This document shows, in pieces, positions 9,188 through 18,088 of a DNA stretch of 64,000 nt. Origin of the DNA: Archangium minus (GTDB taxonomy: Bacteria > Myxococcota > Myxococcia > Myxococcales > Myxococcaceae). Each line of letters starts with the position of its first letter. Position 1 is the stretch's first letter. The stretch covers positions 9,672,001 to 9,736,000 of the forward strand of contig NZ_CP043494.1 of the NCBI RefSeq assembly GCF_044360475.1. Reading direction: 5' to 3'. The position numbers were made by a program, and so were the translations under genes. Below the pieces are notes generated by a model. That model ran no database searches. It was not told the DNA's origin and worked only from the letters and a program-made list of their open reading frames with translations.

Positions 9188-10024
9188 GTGCGCCCTGGTC
9201 CCTGGCTCCTGCTGCCGTCACTCCTGCTCTCCACCCTGGCTTCTGCGCAGGACCCGCCCGGTGGACAAGTGCTCCAGTGGCGCACGCTCGTGGCTCCCGC
9301 CCGCCCCGACGAGGTGCCTCCCCTGGAGCTACACATTCGCGCCGGAGTGGCCACGCTCGCCCGGTTCGAAGCCCCCTTGCGGCTCGGAGCCATGAGGCTT
9401 CCGGCACACGAGGAGCGCATCCAACTCGTCCGAACGAACGACGGTGCGCTGGTCGTCATCTCCACCACGAACCTGGCCAAGGGAGAACAGGTCCCACTCA
9501 CGGTAGAGACCGAGCCCGGTGCCGAGCCCCTCCGCTTCGTGTTCATCACCCGGCACGACACGGTGGACGCGCAGGTACGCGTGGTGTTCGGACAGACGTC
9601 CGACGATGGGACGGAGGCGGAGTCCATGGCCCGGAGCATCCTCGCCACGCCAGACGCCCGCGCCATGCTCGCCATCCCCCAAGTAACGGTGGACCGCGAC
9701 CCACGGGCCGCACGCGGACAGGCCGAATCCGTGCTCTGGGTGGGGCAGCGCTTCTTCGCCACCGTGGCCGTGCGCAGCCGCAAGAAGGGAGCCCCACCTT
9801 GGAGACTGGTTCAAGCACGCCTGCGGGCAACGCTCCCGGACGGAACCCTCCTGGAGTGGCCCGCGCACCTGACCTCTGGAACAGCAGACACCATCCGTCA
9901 GCGCCACATCGTGACCGACCTCCTCCCGGAAGGGGCCTCAAGGTTGGAGCTGGCTCTGGACGGACAGGAATCACCCGGAGCATTCCAACGCATCCCCATA
10001 GAGGAAGTGCGGACCCGCCCATGA
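9188..10024 (+). CDS. DUF2381 family protein (TIGR02268 Myxococcus paralogous family)
   Basis: This 278-residue exported protein starts at a GTG with the signal peptide MRPGPWLLLPSLLLSTLASA. The remainder, with LRFVFITRHDTVDAQVRVVF near residue 120 and QRFFATVAVRSRKKG near 190, matches the DUF2381 family. That family is largely restricted to myxobacteria and is commonly encoded just before a Ser/Thr kinase. The kinase start here overlaps this stop as ATGA, so the two are translationally coupled. The protein may be the periplasmic partner of the kinase sensor domain; that is inference. Confidence 0.85.
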   Translation: MRPGPWLLLPSLLLSTLASAQDPPGGQVLQWRTLVAPARPDEVPPLELHIRAGVATLARFEAPLRLGAMRLPAHEERIQLVRTNDGALVVISTTNLAKGEQVPLTVETEPGAEPLRFVFITRHDTVDAQVRVVFGQTSDDGTEAESMARSILATPDARAMLAIPQVTVDRDPRAARGQAESVLWVGQRFFATVAVRSRKKGAPPWRLVQARLRATLPDGTLLEWPAHLTSGTADTIRQRHIVTDLLPEGASRLELALDGQESPGAFQRIPIEEVRTRP

Positions 10025-11910
10025 GCCCGCCAATCCATCCCAACCAACTCCGCGCGGGGGACCGCGTGAGGGACTTCTACATCGTGCGCCAGCTGGGTAT
10101 CGGAGGATTCGCCTTCGTCTTCCAGGTGGCACGTGGGGGTCACCAGTACTCGATGAAGATGGCGGCCCGACCACCATCGGCAGAGGACGAGGACCGGGTG
10201 GATGCCTGGATGCGCCGCGAGGTCGCCTCGCTGGAGTACCTCGACAACCCCCACCTGCTGCCAGTACTCGAGTGGGGCCGGTGGCCCAATCCGGAAAAGG
10301 GTTACGCATGGTTTGTCACGCCCTACATCTCAGGGAGTACATTTCACGTGTGGCGCTGGCGTAAACGAGCATCGCTCCACCGCGCGGTGGGTGTGCTGTG
10401 CGAGCTCCTGAAAACGCTGGAGGCCCTGCATAAACGCGGCGTATGCCACCGGGACGTCAAGGCGGACAACCTCCTGGTGCGCCAGGGAGATGACAGCCCA
10501 ATCCTCATCGACTTCGGCTCGGCGCACCTGCCCTGGGCTCGCCCCCTGACGGAGGGACTGGCTCCCGGAACCCTCTACTGCCAGCCACCCGAGGCCATCG
10601 CTTTCGTGCTGTTCGACGCCACGCGCCCGGGGTCGCGACTGGAGGCACGTCCCGCCGCTGATCTGTATGCCATTGGTGTCTTGCTTTACGAAACCCTCAC
10701 CAACTGCCGTCCTTTCAGCACCCGGCTGTCGCTGGAGCAATCACTGGTGGCCATCGCCACCACACCGCCCCTGCACCCCCAGCAGCTCGCCCCCGCAGCT
10801 CCCGCTTCCCTGTGCGCCCTGGCCCTGTCGCTCCTGGCGAAGGACCCCGAACACCGGCCCCCGAGCGCCCGCGCCGTGCGTGAGGAATTGGAGCGGCTGC
10901 GTGGAGAAGAAGGGCATACCGAGTCCTGGCAGGCTCCCGCGAAGCGGCCTTCCGAATGCACGGGGTTGAGGAAGCTCTTTCCGGACGTGGACATGCTGGA
11001 GGAGTCGCGGGATGAAGCACAGGAGCCGGAGCAACCCGCCCCCCCTCTATCCCAGGAGACCCCGCTACCCGCGCACACAGGGCCAGTGGGAAGGCGGACG
11101 CGGCGATTCGTCGCGCTGGCACTCGGACTGGGGTTGCTCGGGATAGGGTGGACGCTCCTCCGCGTCGCACAGGCGCCTCCTCCAGAGGGCGGCTGGCATG
11201 CGGAGCCCACCGCGCCGGCCAGTCCGGCGCCTTCCGACAAAGGAACGCAGTCCGTGTCCTCCGCTCCCAACTCCGAAGCCACCCTCTCTTCCCCTACCCC
11301 GACCCAGGCGGACTCACGCCTGTGCGTGCTGCTCACCAGCATGCTGGGAGTGGCCGCCGCGCAACTCGCCGGGTGTGCCACCGCTCCCGTCCGGCCCGAT
11401 CCCATCGGATACCTCGCGAGTTGCTCACCTGAGGCCCGCGCCACTCCCGTCAAGCTGGGCATCGTGCCCGACGAGCAAGGTTCCTTCATCGACCCGGAAT
11501 CCGGTACTCCCGTATCGGATGAATCCATCGAGGATGGGGGCGCCCTCAACCTCAAGCCCGGTCCCATCTCCGCCTCCATGCTCGTGAACATGAAGGGACA
11601 GGAGTTGTACGTGAGAATCACCGGCGAGGCCGTGACGGCCCCCCATCGTGTCTACATCCAGTTCGACCGACTGTACCTACCAGATGGCACCTCGTATCCC
11701 ATCTGTGGAGTGGCCCTGGATGGATTGCATCAGTACGGCATCCCAACGTACGCGAAGTTGCCCATGCATGGGGCCAAGGTGGACCCGGCCCGTGTGGACA
11801 AGAGTCCCGGCAGCGTGGTGCTCAACGACCCACGCTTCGAGACGGTGTTGCAGGGACCCGAGGGCTACTACATGCCCCGCGTCAACATGGCCCCACCGGA
11901 CTGGCGCTGA
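10021..11910 (+). CDS. Transmembrane Ser/Thr protein kinase with fused C-terminal sensor region
   Basis: This is a 629-residue Hanks-type kinase. The glycine loop is at about residues 26-35 (GIGGFAFVFQV), the ATP lysine at 46, the catalytic loop HRDVKADN at 143-150, DFG at 164-166, and the substrate lobe ends near 295. All key residues are present, so it should be active. A Pro/Ala-rich linker leads to a membrane helix at about 363-382. Further on, a second hydrophobic stretch ends in LAGC followed by TAPVRP. It looks like the signal peptide and lipobox of a separate lipoprotein now inside the kinase. The last 180 residues form a probable extracytoplasmic domain. The start overlaps the DUF2381 gene (ATGA). 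Confidence 0.92.
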   Translation: MSPPIHPNQLRAGDRVRDFYIVRQLGIGGFAFVFQVARGGHQYSMKMAARPPSAEDEDRVDAWMRREVASLEYLDNPHLLPVLEWGRWPNPEKGYAWFVTPYISGSTFHVWRWRKRASLHRAVGVLCELLKTLEALHKRGVCHRDVKADNLLVRQGDDSPILIDFGSAHLPWARPLTEGLAPGTLYCQPPEAIAFVLFDATRPGSRLEARPAADLYAIGVLLYETLTNCRPFSTRLSLEQSLVAIATTPPLHPQQLAPAAPASLCALALSLLAKDPEHRPPSARAVREELERLRGEEGHTESWQAPAKRPSECTGLRKLFPDVDMLEESRDEAQEPEQPAPPLSQETPLPAHTGPVGRRTRRFVALALGLGLLGIGWTLLRVAQAPPPEGGWHAEPTAPASPAPSDKGTQSVSSAPNSEATLSSPTPTQADSRLCVLLTSMLGVAAAQLAGCATAPVRPDPIGYLASCSPEARATPVKLGIVPDEQGSFIDPESGTPVSDESIEDGGALNLKPGPISASMLVNMKGQELYVRITGEAVTAPHRVYIQFDRLYLPDGTSYPICGVALDGLHQYGIPTYAKLPMHGAKVDPARVDKSPGSVVLNDPRFETVLQGPEGYYMPRVNMAPPDWR

Positions 11911-11991
11911 GTCCTTCCGCTTGGGCCAGTCGGAACCGCGGCGCTCCATGCGCCGCGTGTCTCCAGGACGGATACCATCAACGGGCGCACC

Positions 11992-12879
11992 TCAGTTGTC
12001 TGTGTTGAAAACGCAAAACCCGAGGTACCGCTCCGATGCGCCCACACATTTCTCCAGCGGCCCACAGGAGCCCTGTGATTCGGAGCGACATCGCTGACGG
12101 CACCGCCCTTTGACGCACGAAAAACCATCGGTGCACGGAGCCCCTTGCTCGTCACACGTCAGTACACACTTCATCAGCGCATCAACTTGCGACTCTTGGG
12201 AAGACAAGGAGACGTCGCACACCTGCTCCGCAGGACAGGGATTGAGCTGACAATCCACTCCATGCACCCGCGCGCACATCGACATTCCGTGCTCCAATGC
12301 CACACATCGCTGTCCCTCGGGACAGGCCTGTCCCTCGCAAGAGGGAAGACATGAAGGACCCTCCGCATCCGCAGTGCCACAGAAATAGCCATCGGGGCAA
12401 CTCCGGGGAGCATGAGGCTGGCAGGGGCGGCGGCATTTCCTGGCAGTGCACACCAGACCCGGGATGCATCCCATGTCCTGCTTTATAGGTAACTTCAGGC
12501 AAAACTCCCCCTCCTTCGCACTTCCCATGGCCCCGCACACACGCACCACACGCTCGCCCATGGTCACCGAGCGGCAAGCGAATCCCTCATTGCAATCCAG
12601 GTCCGTCGCACACTGGCTCGCCGTACAAAAGGGTTTCCGCATGAACTGATCTCGCAGACAGATGAGTGGGGCGTCGCAATCCTCATCTCCGCGACAGGGC
12701 TTCTGAAAAGTGAGCAACCGGCGCAGTGATTCCGGGGGAAGCATGGGGACAATCCTGCGGTCATCGATACGCACCGCATGCGGTCCAACTCCGCCGGGCA
12801 ACAGCCAACTCACAGCCCAGATGAGGGGAACCGGAAGCAGAAGCCCCAGCAAAACGGCGGGCAGGGCACGCCACTTCAT
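11992..12879 (-). CDS. Cysteine-rich membrane-anchored or secreted protein
   Basis: This 295-residue protein has a single N-terminal hydrophobic segment (about residues 6-27) and no clear cleavage site. It is followed by a region with 32 cysteines in repeated patterns such as CRGDEDC, CATDLDC, CPDGYFC and CPEGQRC. The even number and regular spacing suggest 16 disulfides in an extracytoplasmic domain like the small knotted modules common in myxobacterial surface proteins. The ATG overlaps the stop of the small upstream cysteine gene (ATGA). Function is unknown, and no catalytic motif is seen. Confidence 0.75.
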   Translation of the reverse strand: MKWRALPAVLLGLLLPVPLIWAVSWLLPGGVGPHAVRIDDRRIVPMLPPESLRRLLTFQKPCRGDEDCDAPLICLRDQFMRKPFCTASQCATDLDCNEGFACRSVTMGERVVRVCGAMGSAKEGEFCLKLPIKQDMGCIPGLVCTARKCRRPCQPHAPRSCPDGYFCGTADAEGPSCLPSCEGQACPEGQRCVALEHGMSMCARVHGVDCQLNPCPAEQVCDVSLSSQESQVDALMKCVLTCDEQGAPCTDGFSCVKGRCRQRCRSESQGSCGPLEKCVGASERYLGFCVFNTDN

Positions 12880-13122
12880 TTCCGGGCCGCCCTCTTCCTC
12901 AATTCCTCTTCACATGAGGCCATGCACTTATCGTAGCCCCCCGGCTCATACCCGCATTCCATCTGGACATCCTGCGGGTCGCAACTGTCTTCGGCCAACT
13001 CCTTGGCGATGTCCTTGAGCATGGCCTGATCAATGGTTCCCCCCCTTGCCAAAGGCATGAGGGCATCCCGTCTTGACCATCAACATCAGCAGCCCTGCCG
13101 CCGCCGCGTGCACACGCTTCAT
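12876..13122 (-). CDS. Small secreted cysteine protein, apparently frameshifted at a 7-G run
   Basis: Two overlapping frames together make one sensible small protein. From the ATG at 13120-13122 the frame encodes a signal peptide (MKRVHAAAAGLLMLMVKTG), then CPHAFGKGG, and stops soon after a run of seven G on the minus strand (13039-13045). With six G the frame would continue as TIDQAMLKDIAKELAED, followed by four cysteines, and end at 12876, overlapping the next gene as ATGA. The joined product would be about 81 residues. Without the join, the downstream part could start at 13058 as a 60-residue protein with no signal peptide. Sequencing error, true mutation and slippage cannot be told apart here. 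Confidence 0.5.
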
Positions 13123-13259
13123 CAACCCGGCCCCCCTGAGCGCGGGAAGCGCTCGGAGGCACCAGCATAGCTCCCGCTCTCCGAGTGGAGCTAGCGCGCA
13201 CAGAGAGTAAGTCCGGACACCTACGAGCACCGGTCCTATGCAGCCGGTGCCCGCGAGTC

Positions 13260-13904
13260 TCACCGCCCACGCGGGAGCAACTGCTCCATTCCACCGAGGA
13301 TCAGCTTCAGCCCTCGCTCGAAGCGATCATCGAATTTCGTGAACATCTCCTCGCCCGCGGCCAAGGCGAGCGGGAAACGTTTGCCATCGACTCGTTGGGC
13401 TCGCCGCTCCGGGTCGTACTCCTCGTTGTGTTGGCCCGGCAGCGGATTCACGGCCTGCTCCTCGATGGTGAACCCCACCGTGTAGTTGTAGACCGTGGAA
13501 AAGCCACACACCGCGTCGCGAAGCGAGAACCCGGCGTCGACGAGCTTCCGGAGAATAGCGTCCATCGACGCGTACAACGTCTCATCGGTGAGGCGCGTGC
13601 CGCTGAAGACCTTCGCTCCATCGCGGTAGCTGAGCATCATTCGCCGCAGGCCCCGGGCTGTCTCCGCCAGGAACTCCGCCCAGGACTGTCTGGCACCGGG
13701 ACGCTTCGTCGCCCCCACCATATCCCTGAGCATCGTGGTGGCCATCTCGTCGAGCAGCTCGTCCTTGTTCTTGAAGTGCCAGTACAGCGCGGGCGCCTGC
13801 ACCTCGAGCTCGCGCGCGATCCGCCGCAGCGTCAGCCCCTCCAGTCCTTCCTCGTTCAGCACCCGCAGCGCCGTGCGCACCACCAACTCGCGATCCAGTC
13901 CCAT
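13260..13904 (-). CDS. TetR-family repressor, TetR_C class
   Basis: This 214-residue regulator has an N-terminal HTH (LTLRRIARELEVQAPALYWHFKNKDEL, residues 24-50) of the type that pairs with the classical tetracycline-repressor C-terminal domain. The C-terminal half has the helical ligand-binding features of that class. The start at 13904 avoids an upstream ATG that would place coding sequence over the operators. It is divergent from a FAD monooxygenase gene, with two identical palindromes in between. It most likely represses both itself and the monooxygenase until a small hydrophobic ligand binds. The ligand is unknown. Confidence 0.9.
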   Translation of the reverse strand: MGLDRELVVRTALRVLNEEGLEGLTLRRIARELEVQAPALYWHFKNKDELLDEMATTMLRDMVGATKRPGARQSWAEFLAETARGLRRMMLSYRDGAKVFSGTRLTDETLYASMDAILRKLVDAGFSLRDAVCGFSTVYNYTVGFTIEEQAVNPLPGQHNEEYDPERRAQRVDGKRFPLALAAGEEMFTKFDDRFERGLKLILGGMEQLLPRGR

Positions 13905-13936
13905 CACCACCTCGGTCCGGCTCGGAGCTTGACAGC

Positions 13937-13970
13937 TTAACGCCGTTAAATGCATGCTTAACGCCGTTAA
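13937..13970. promoter_or_regulatory. Twin TetR operators between regulator and monooxygenase
   Basis: Two identical perfect palindromes, TTAACGCCGTTAA, lie at 13937-13949 and 13958-13970. Their centres are 21 bp apart, two helical turns, and a palindromic TGCATG-containing spacer separates them. They lie in the 95-bp gap between the divergent tetR and monooxygenase genes. The geometry is like that of the twin tet operators. The repeats are seen directly; binding by the adjacent TetR is inferred from position. Confidence 0.75.
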
Positions 13971-13999
13971 GTTCGCCTCCCTGGCGAAGGAGGAAGCAC

Positions 14000-15553
14000 A
14001 TGGAGCAGCACGTGGATGTTCCGGTTCTCATCGTGGGTGGCGGGCCCACGGGGCTCACGCTGGCGTGTGAGCTGGCCCGGCGTGGCGTGGCATGCCGGCT
14101 CGTCGAGAAGGCGCTGGAGCCCTTCTCCGGTTCCCGGGGCAAGGGTCTGCAACCGCGCAGCATGGAGGTGCTCGAGGATCTCGGGGTGCTCGACGCGGTG
14201 TTGGCCTCGGGCGCGCTGTATCCGCTGATGCGCGCCTACGCCGGGGAGAAGGTCGTCTGGGAAGGTCGCATGCATGAGCCCCGCGAGCCGATGCCGGACG
14301 TGCCCTACCCCAACGGCTGGATGATCCCTCAGTGGCGGATGGAGGAGATCTTGCGCACCCGGCTCGCCGGATATGGCGTCCGCGTGGAGCTCGCCACGGA
14401 GCTGACCGGCTTCGAACAGGACGAAGAGGGAGTGACCGCCACGCTCGTCCACGCGGGCAGGACCGAGCGGGTCCGGGCCAGCTACCTCGTCGGCGCCGAC
14501 GGCGGGCACAGCTTCGTGCGCAAGCACCTCGGCGTGAGCTTCGTGGGCGAGACGTACGAGACGGATCGGATGCTGATCGGCGACGTCCAGGCCGACGGGC
14601 TGGACCGCGAGCACTGGCACGCCTGGGTGAACCCCGAGACACGCACGCCCAGGGTCATGATGTGCCCACTGCCCGGCACGAACGTCTTCCAGTTCGTGGC
14701 GCCGCTCGCCCCGGACGCCGTCCCCGAGCTGTCGTTGAGCGCCTTCCAGAAGATTTTCGACGAGGGGTCCGGCCGCTCCGACGTGCGGCTTCACGACCCG
14801 AGCTGGATGTCCGTGTACCGGGTCAACATCCGCATGGTGGACCGGTACCGGGTGGGCCGGGTGTTCCTGGCCGGCGACGCCGCGCATGTGCACTCTCCGG
14901 AGGGAGGGCAGGGCCTGAACACCGGCATCCAGGACGCCTACAACCTCGGCTGGAAGCTCGGCCAGGTGCTCGCGGGAGCCCCCCGGGCCCTGCTGGACAG
15001 CTACGAAGAGGAACGGCTGCCCATCGCCGCGGACGTGCTCGGCCTCAGCACGAAGCTGCACCAAAAGACCGTCCGGGGAGAACCGGATGCGCACCGGCGG
15101 GGTAAGGAGACACAACAACTCGGACTCCACTACCGGGACAGCCGGCTCGCCCGCGACGAGCGGGACTCGCGTGGAAGCATACGAGCCGGAGACCGGGCTC
15201 CCGACGCGCCCTGCCACGATGCGGCCGGCACACCCGTGCGACTGTTCGAGGCGTTCCGCGGCCCCCACTTCACGTTGCTGGCCTTTGGCGCGGCCCACGC
15301 GGACACGGTCGCCCACATCAACGCCCGGTATGGTCCGCTCGTGCGCGCGCACACCGTGGTCGAGCCGGGAGAACCCACCGGCGCGAACACTCTCGTTGAT
15401 ACCCATCGGCACGCGCGGACGGCATACGACCTCGACGGCAACGCACTCGTGCTGGTCCGCCCGGATGGCTACATCGGGCTGATCACCCACCGCCCATCCG
15501 ACGGCTCCGTGCACGAGTACCTCCGGCTCGTCGCCGCTAGCCCGATCGCCTGA
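14000..15553 (+). CDS. FAD-dependent aromatic monooxygenase, PHBH/TetX-RIFMO type
   Basis: This 517-residue class A flavoprotein monooxygenase has GxGxxG as GGGPTG at residues 13-18, the DG motif in GADGGHSFVRK near 165 and the GD motif in FLAGDAAHVHSP near 290. A C-terminal thioredoxin-like region of about 130 residues follows, as in pentachlorophenol or rifampicin monooxygenases and polyketide hydroxylases. It hydroxylates an aromatic or polyketide substrate with NAD(P)H and oxygen. It is divergent from a TetR repressor with twin operators, a typical layout for an inducible detoxification or antibiotic-modifying enzyme. It could instead tailor an endogenous product. Confidence 0.92.
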   Translation: MEQHVDVPVLIVGGGPTGLTLACELARRGVACRLVEKALEPFSGSRGKGLQPRSMEVLEDLGVLDAVLASGALYPLMRAYAGEKVVWEGRMHEPREPMPDVPYPNGWMIPQWRMEEILRTRLAGYGVRVELATELTGFEQDEEGVTATLVHAGRTERVRASYLVGADGGHSFVRKHLGVSFVGETYETDRMLIGDVQADGLDREHWHAWVNPETRTPRVMMCPLPGTNVFQFVAPLAPDAVPELSLSAFQKIFDEGSGRSDVRLHDPSWMSVYRVNIRMVDRYRVGRVFLAGDAAHVHSPEGGQGLNTGIQDAYNLGWKLGQVLAGAPRALLDSYEEERLPIAADVLGLSTKLHQKTVRGEPDAHRRGKETQQLGLHYRDSRLARDERDSRGSIRAGDRAPDAPCHDAAGTPVRLFEAFRGPHFTLLAFGAAHADTVAHINARYGPLVRAHTVVEPGEPTGANTLVDTHRHARTAYDLDGNALVLVRPDGYIGLITHRPSDGSVHEYLRLVAASPIA

Positions 15554-15570
15554 CAGGGATTGAAACACCA

Positions 15571-15608
15571 GACGCCCGCGAGGACCGGCCCCCCCTGGCC
15601 GGCTCCCG
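15571..15608. terminator. Possible bidirectional terminator hairpin
   Basis: A short GC stem, CCGGCC at 15585-15590 with GGCCGG at 15597-15602, lies between the convergent monooxygenase gene and the DUF2795 gene. There is additional pairing potential in the flanks. No T-tract is present, so the strength is uncertain. Confidence 0.4.
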
Positions 15609-15648
15609 CGAGCGCCTCACCTCTCACCTGTTGCTCAACGTATCGTCG

Positions 15649-15969
15649 CTACGGATGCCGCTGGTTGCCGTCCGGGGCGTTCTCCACCAGGTCCCGGCCG
15701 ATATTGCGACGATCCCGATCCACCCCGTCATCGTCGTACCGGCGGCCACCCAGCGCGAACCGCCGCGCGGCCTCCGCCAGATCCCTCATCACCTCTTCCC
15801 GGGACTGGTACTCCTCCTGCGGCAGCGACTTGAGGACGTTGATGATGTCCATGTAGGCGCCGTTGTCCTCCGCTGCGGCGACGATCTGCTCGCGCGTCGC
15901 GGGGTAGTCTACGGAGTCCAGATGCGGCGTGATGGAGAGCGCTGGGTTCTCCGCAAATCCGAATGCCAT
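15649..15969 (-). CDS. DUF2795 domain protein
   Basis: This 106-residue soluble protein carries the DUF2795 domain: LDSVDYPATREQIVAAAEDNG near residues 16-36, then DIINVLKSLPQEEYQSREEVMRDL near 42-65. The C-terminal tail is rich in Asp and Arg and probably disordered. The ATG at 15967-15969 follows AGAGGAC, a fair ribosome site. DUF2795 proteins are small helical proteins with no settled role, often seen in actinobacteria and myxobacteria. It is divergent from the YiiX-like gene across a gap of about 180 bp. Confidence 0.8.
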   Translation of the reverse strand: MAFGFAENPALSITPHLDSVDYPATREQIVAAAEDNGAYMDIINVLKSLPQEEYQSREEVMRDLAEAARRFALGGRRYDDDGVDRDRRNIGRDLVENAPDGNQRHP

Positions 15970-16147
15970 CGTGTCCTCTGCCTTTCCGCCCGGGCTTGCC
16001 TCCCTCTCCCGGGGCTTCGGCTTCAACCTGGGGACGGAATGTCCGGCGGGCCACCTCGCAATGCCCCTTCCGTTCGCGCCCCCTGGGCAGCCAACCGGCC
16101 AGGGCCAGGGTAGATTGCTGGTTCCCAGACCCCTTCCGGGACTCCTG

Positions 16148-17746
16148 ATGCTCTCCACCCCGCTGCTCGTCACCTGGCTCGCGTTCGCCCCCCCCACTCC
16201 CCTGCCCCAGGCACCCGACGCGGACAGCCCCGTTGTTGAGGCCACGAGCGTCTACTCGCTGGAGGATGGGGCCTTCGTGGACCAGGCCCTCCGAGACCTG
16301 GAGCTCCTCGAGCGCCACGCCCAGGGCTTGCGCGCCCTGCAGGCACAAATCACCCAGACGCGCGGCCTCTACACGCGCGAGCAGGACATCCCCTACACGC
16401 CCGAGGAGAAGCGCACCCTGCTCACCACCTGGGCAGCCTTCTCTGACTACTTCGCCTCGCTCGAGCTCATCCGCCAGCGCTACTGGGACTTCCTCAAGAT
16501 GCCCAAGCGCACCCAGGACACGAAGCACGCCTGGGGCTTCCTGCTCACCCATGGCGCGCTCACCACGCAGCTGGCCCACGGGCTCACGTACGCGGAGCTC
16601 ACCAACGGCCGCAAGCAGCTCGAGATCATCCTGGACGAGCCCGCCGAGGAGTACGGCCTGCCCGCGCGAACCTTCGCCCGCTTCAAGCAGAAGGCCATCC
16701 ACGTCTCCACCTCCACCCAGCTCATGACGGGGGACTCCTACGCCGAGCAGCTCCGGCCCCTGCTGAAGACGACAGGCATCCTCAACGTGGGCCGCGCGGT
16801 GTGGCTCCTCCAGGAGATGCGGCAGAACTCCAAGGTGGCCCGGGGCAAGCTCCTCAAGCGAGGGCCCACCCTCTTCGCCAAGGCCGGCGCGGACGTGCTC
16901 AAGGACGCCACCAGCAGTGCCGTCTTCCCCGTGCAGCGCTCGGTGGCCGAGTGGATGGGCGACACGCGGGTGAAGCGCATCGGCCAGCCGCTCATCAAGC
17001 GCGAGCAGACGCTCGCCCTGCTCTCCCGCATGCAGCCAGGCGACATCCTCGTGGCGCGGCAGAACTGGTACCTCTCCAACATCGGCCTGCCCGGCTTCTG
17101 GCCTCATGCGGAGCTGTACGTGGGGACGCCCCAGGATTGGGTCACCTTCTTCGACGGTGACCCCGAGGTTCAGGCGTGGTTGAAGACCCAGCCCGGCTCA
17201 CCGAAGACGCTCGCTGAGCACCTGGCGCGCGAGTACCCCGCCAAGTGGGCCGCCTACGGCACCCCGGACAGCCATGGTGACGCGCTGCGCATCATCGAAT
17301 CCATTAGCGAGGGGGTGTCCTTCACCGGGCCCGAGCACGGTATGCGCGTGGACTACCTCGGCGTCATGCGCCCGCGCCTCAAGCCCGTGGACAAGGCCCG
17401 CGCCATCGCCCGCGCCTTCCATCTCCAGGGCCGACCCTACGACTTCAACTTCGACTTCTTCTCCGACTCCACCCTCGTGTGCACCGAGCTCGTCTATAAG
17501 TCCTATGTCCCCTCCCAGGAGACGAAGGGGGTGCGCGTGGACCTGGTGGACGTGGCCGGCCGGCGCACCCTGCCCGCCAATGAGTTCGTCCGCCTCTTCG
17601 ACTCCGAGTACGACAGCCCCGAGCGTCAGCTGGATTTCGTTGCGTTCCTCGACGGACGCGAGCAGGAGCGGGATGCGGTGGAGGGAGATGTAACGGCCTT
17701 CCGGCGCACCTGGCGCCGGGTGAAGTGGGACATCGCCCAGCAGTAA
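16148..17746 (+). CDS. Secreted YiiX-like permuted NlpC/P60 cysteine hydrolase
   Basis: This 532-residue protein has a signal peptide (MLSTPLLVTWLAFAPP). A helical N-terminal region of about 290 residues is followed by a YiiX/YebB-type permuted papain-like domain. That domain begins with MQPGDILVARQNW. The probable catalytic His320 is in WPHAELYVG and Cys445 is in LVCTELVYKSY; the His-before-Cys order is that of the permuted fold. The family hydrolyses amide or ester bonds in peptidoglycan or lipids. The ATG at 16148 was chosen for the signal peptide; the open frame upstream runs over the divergent DUF2795 gene. The next small gene starts 12 bases after the stop. Confidence 0.8.
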   Translation: MLSTPLLVTWLAFAPPTPLPQAPDADSPVVEATSVYSLEDGAFVDQALRDLELLERHAQGLRALQAQITQTRGLYTREQDIPYTPEEKRTLLTTWAAFSDYFASLELIRQRYWDFLKMPKRTQDTKHAWGFLLTHGALTTQLAHGLTYAELTNGRKQLEIILDEPAEEYGLPARTFARFKQKAIHVSTSTQLMTGDSYAEQLRPLLKTTGILNVGRAVWLLQEMRQNSKVARGKLLKRGPTLFAKAGADVLKDATSSAVFPVQRSVAEWMGDTRVKRIGQPLIKREQTLALLSRMQPGDILVARQNWYLSNIGLPGFWPHAELYVGTPQDWVTFFDGDPEVQAWLKTQPGSPKTLAEHLAREYPAKWAAYGTPDSHGDALRIIESISEGVSFTGPEHGMRVDYLGVMRPRLKPVDKARAIARAFHLQGRPYDFNFDFFSDSTLVCTELVYKSYVPSQETKGVRVDLVDVAGRRTLPANEFVRLFDSEYDSPERQLDFVAFLDGREQERDAVEGDVTAFRRTWRRVKWDIAQQ

Positions 17747-17758
17747 GCGAGGAGACAC

Positions 17759-18037
17759 ATGACGGAAGAGAGCGGACTGGAGATGCTGGAGATTGCCGGC
17801 AAGCTCTACGAGCGGATGATTTCCCAGCAGCAGGCCAAGGTCCTCCGCCTGGCCCGCGAGGTGGTCCCCAACATCACCCCGGAGGAGCTGCGCAACCCAC
17901 ATGACTTCCCGAAACTCAAGGAACACCCGACCTTTGAGTTCGAGGACGGGTTGCTCTCGGGGCTTATCTCCGCACAAGTGGCGCTCAACGCGGAAATCAA
18001 GAGCCGCCTGTTGCCCCCCGAACCTCCCCAGCGCTGA
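17759..18037 (+). CDS. Small hypothetical protein
   Basis: This 92-residue acidic protein has no signal peptide or membrane segment and is predicted to be mainly helical. It begins MTEESGLEMLEIAGKLYERM and ends with a Pro-rich tail. A strong ribosome site (GCGAGGAG) lies just before its ATG, and it starts 12 bases after the YiiX-like stop, so it is probably co-transcribed with that gene. No family is recognised. Confidence 0.75.
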   Translation: MTEESGLEMLEIAGKLYERMISQQQAKVLRLAREVVPNITPEELRNPHDFPKLKEHPTFEFEDGLLSGLISAQVALNAEIKSRLLPPEPPQR

Positions 18038-18088
18038 CTGCCTGCCTGCCTTTGCCGTCCGCCCTCCTGTGGGTTAGTCCTTTCCGCC

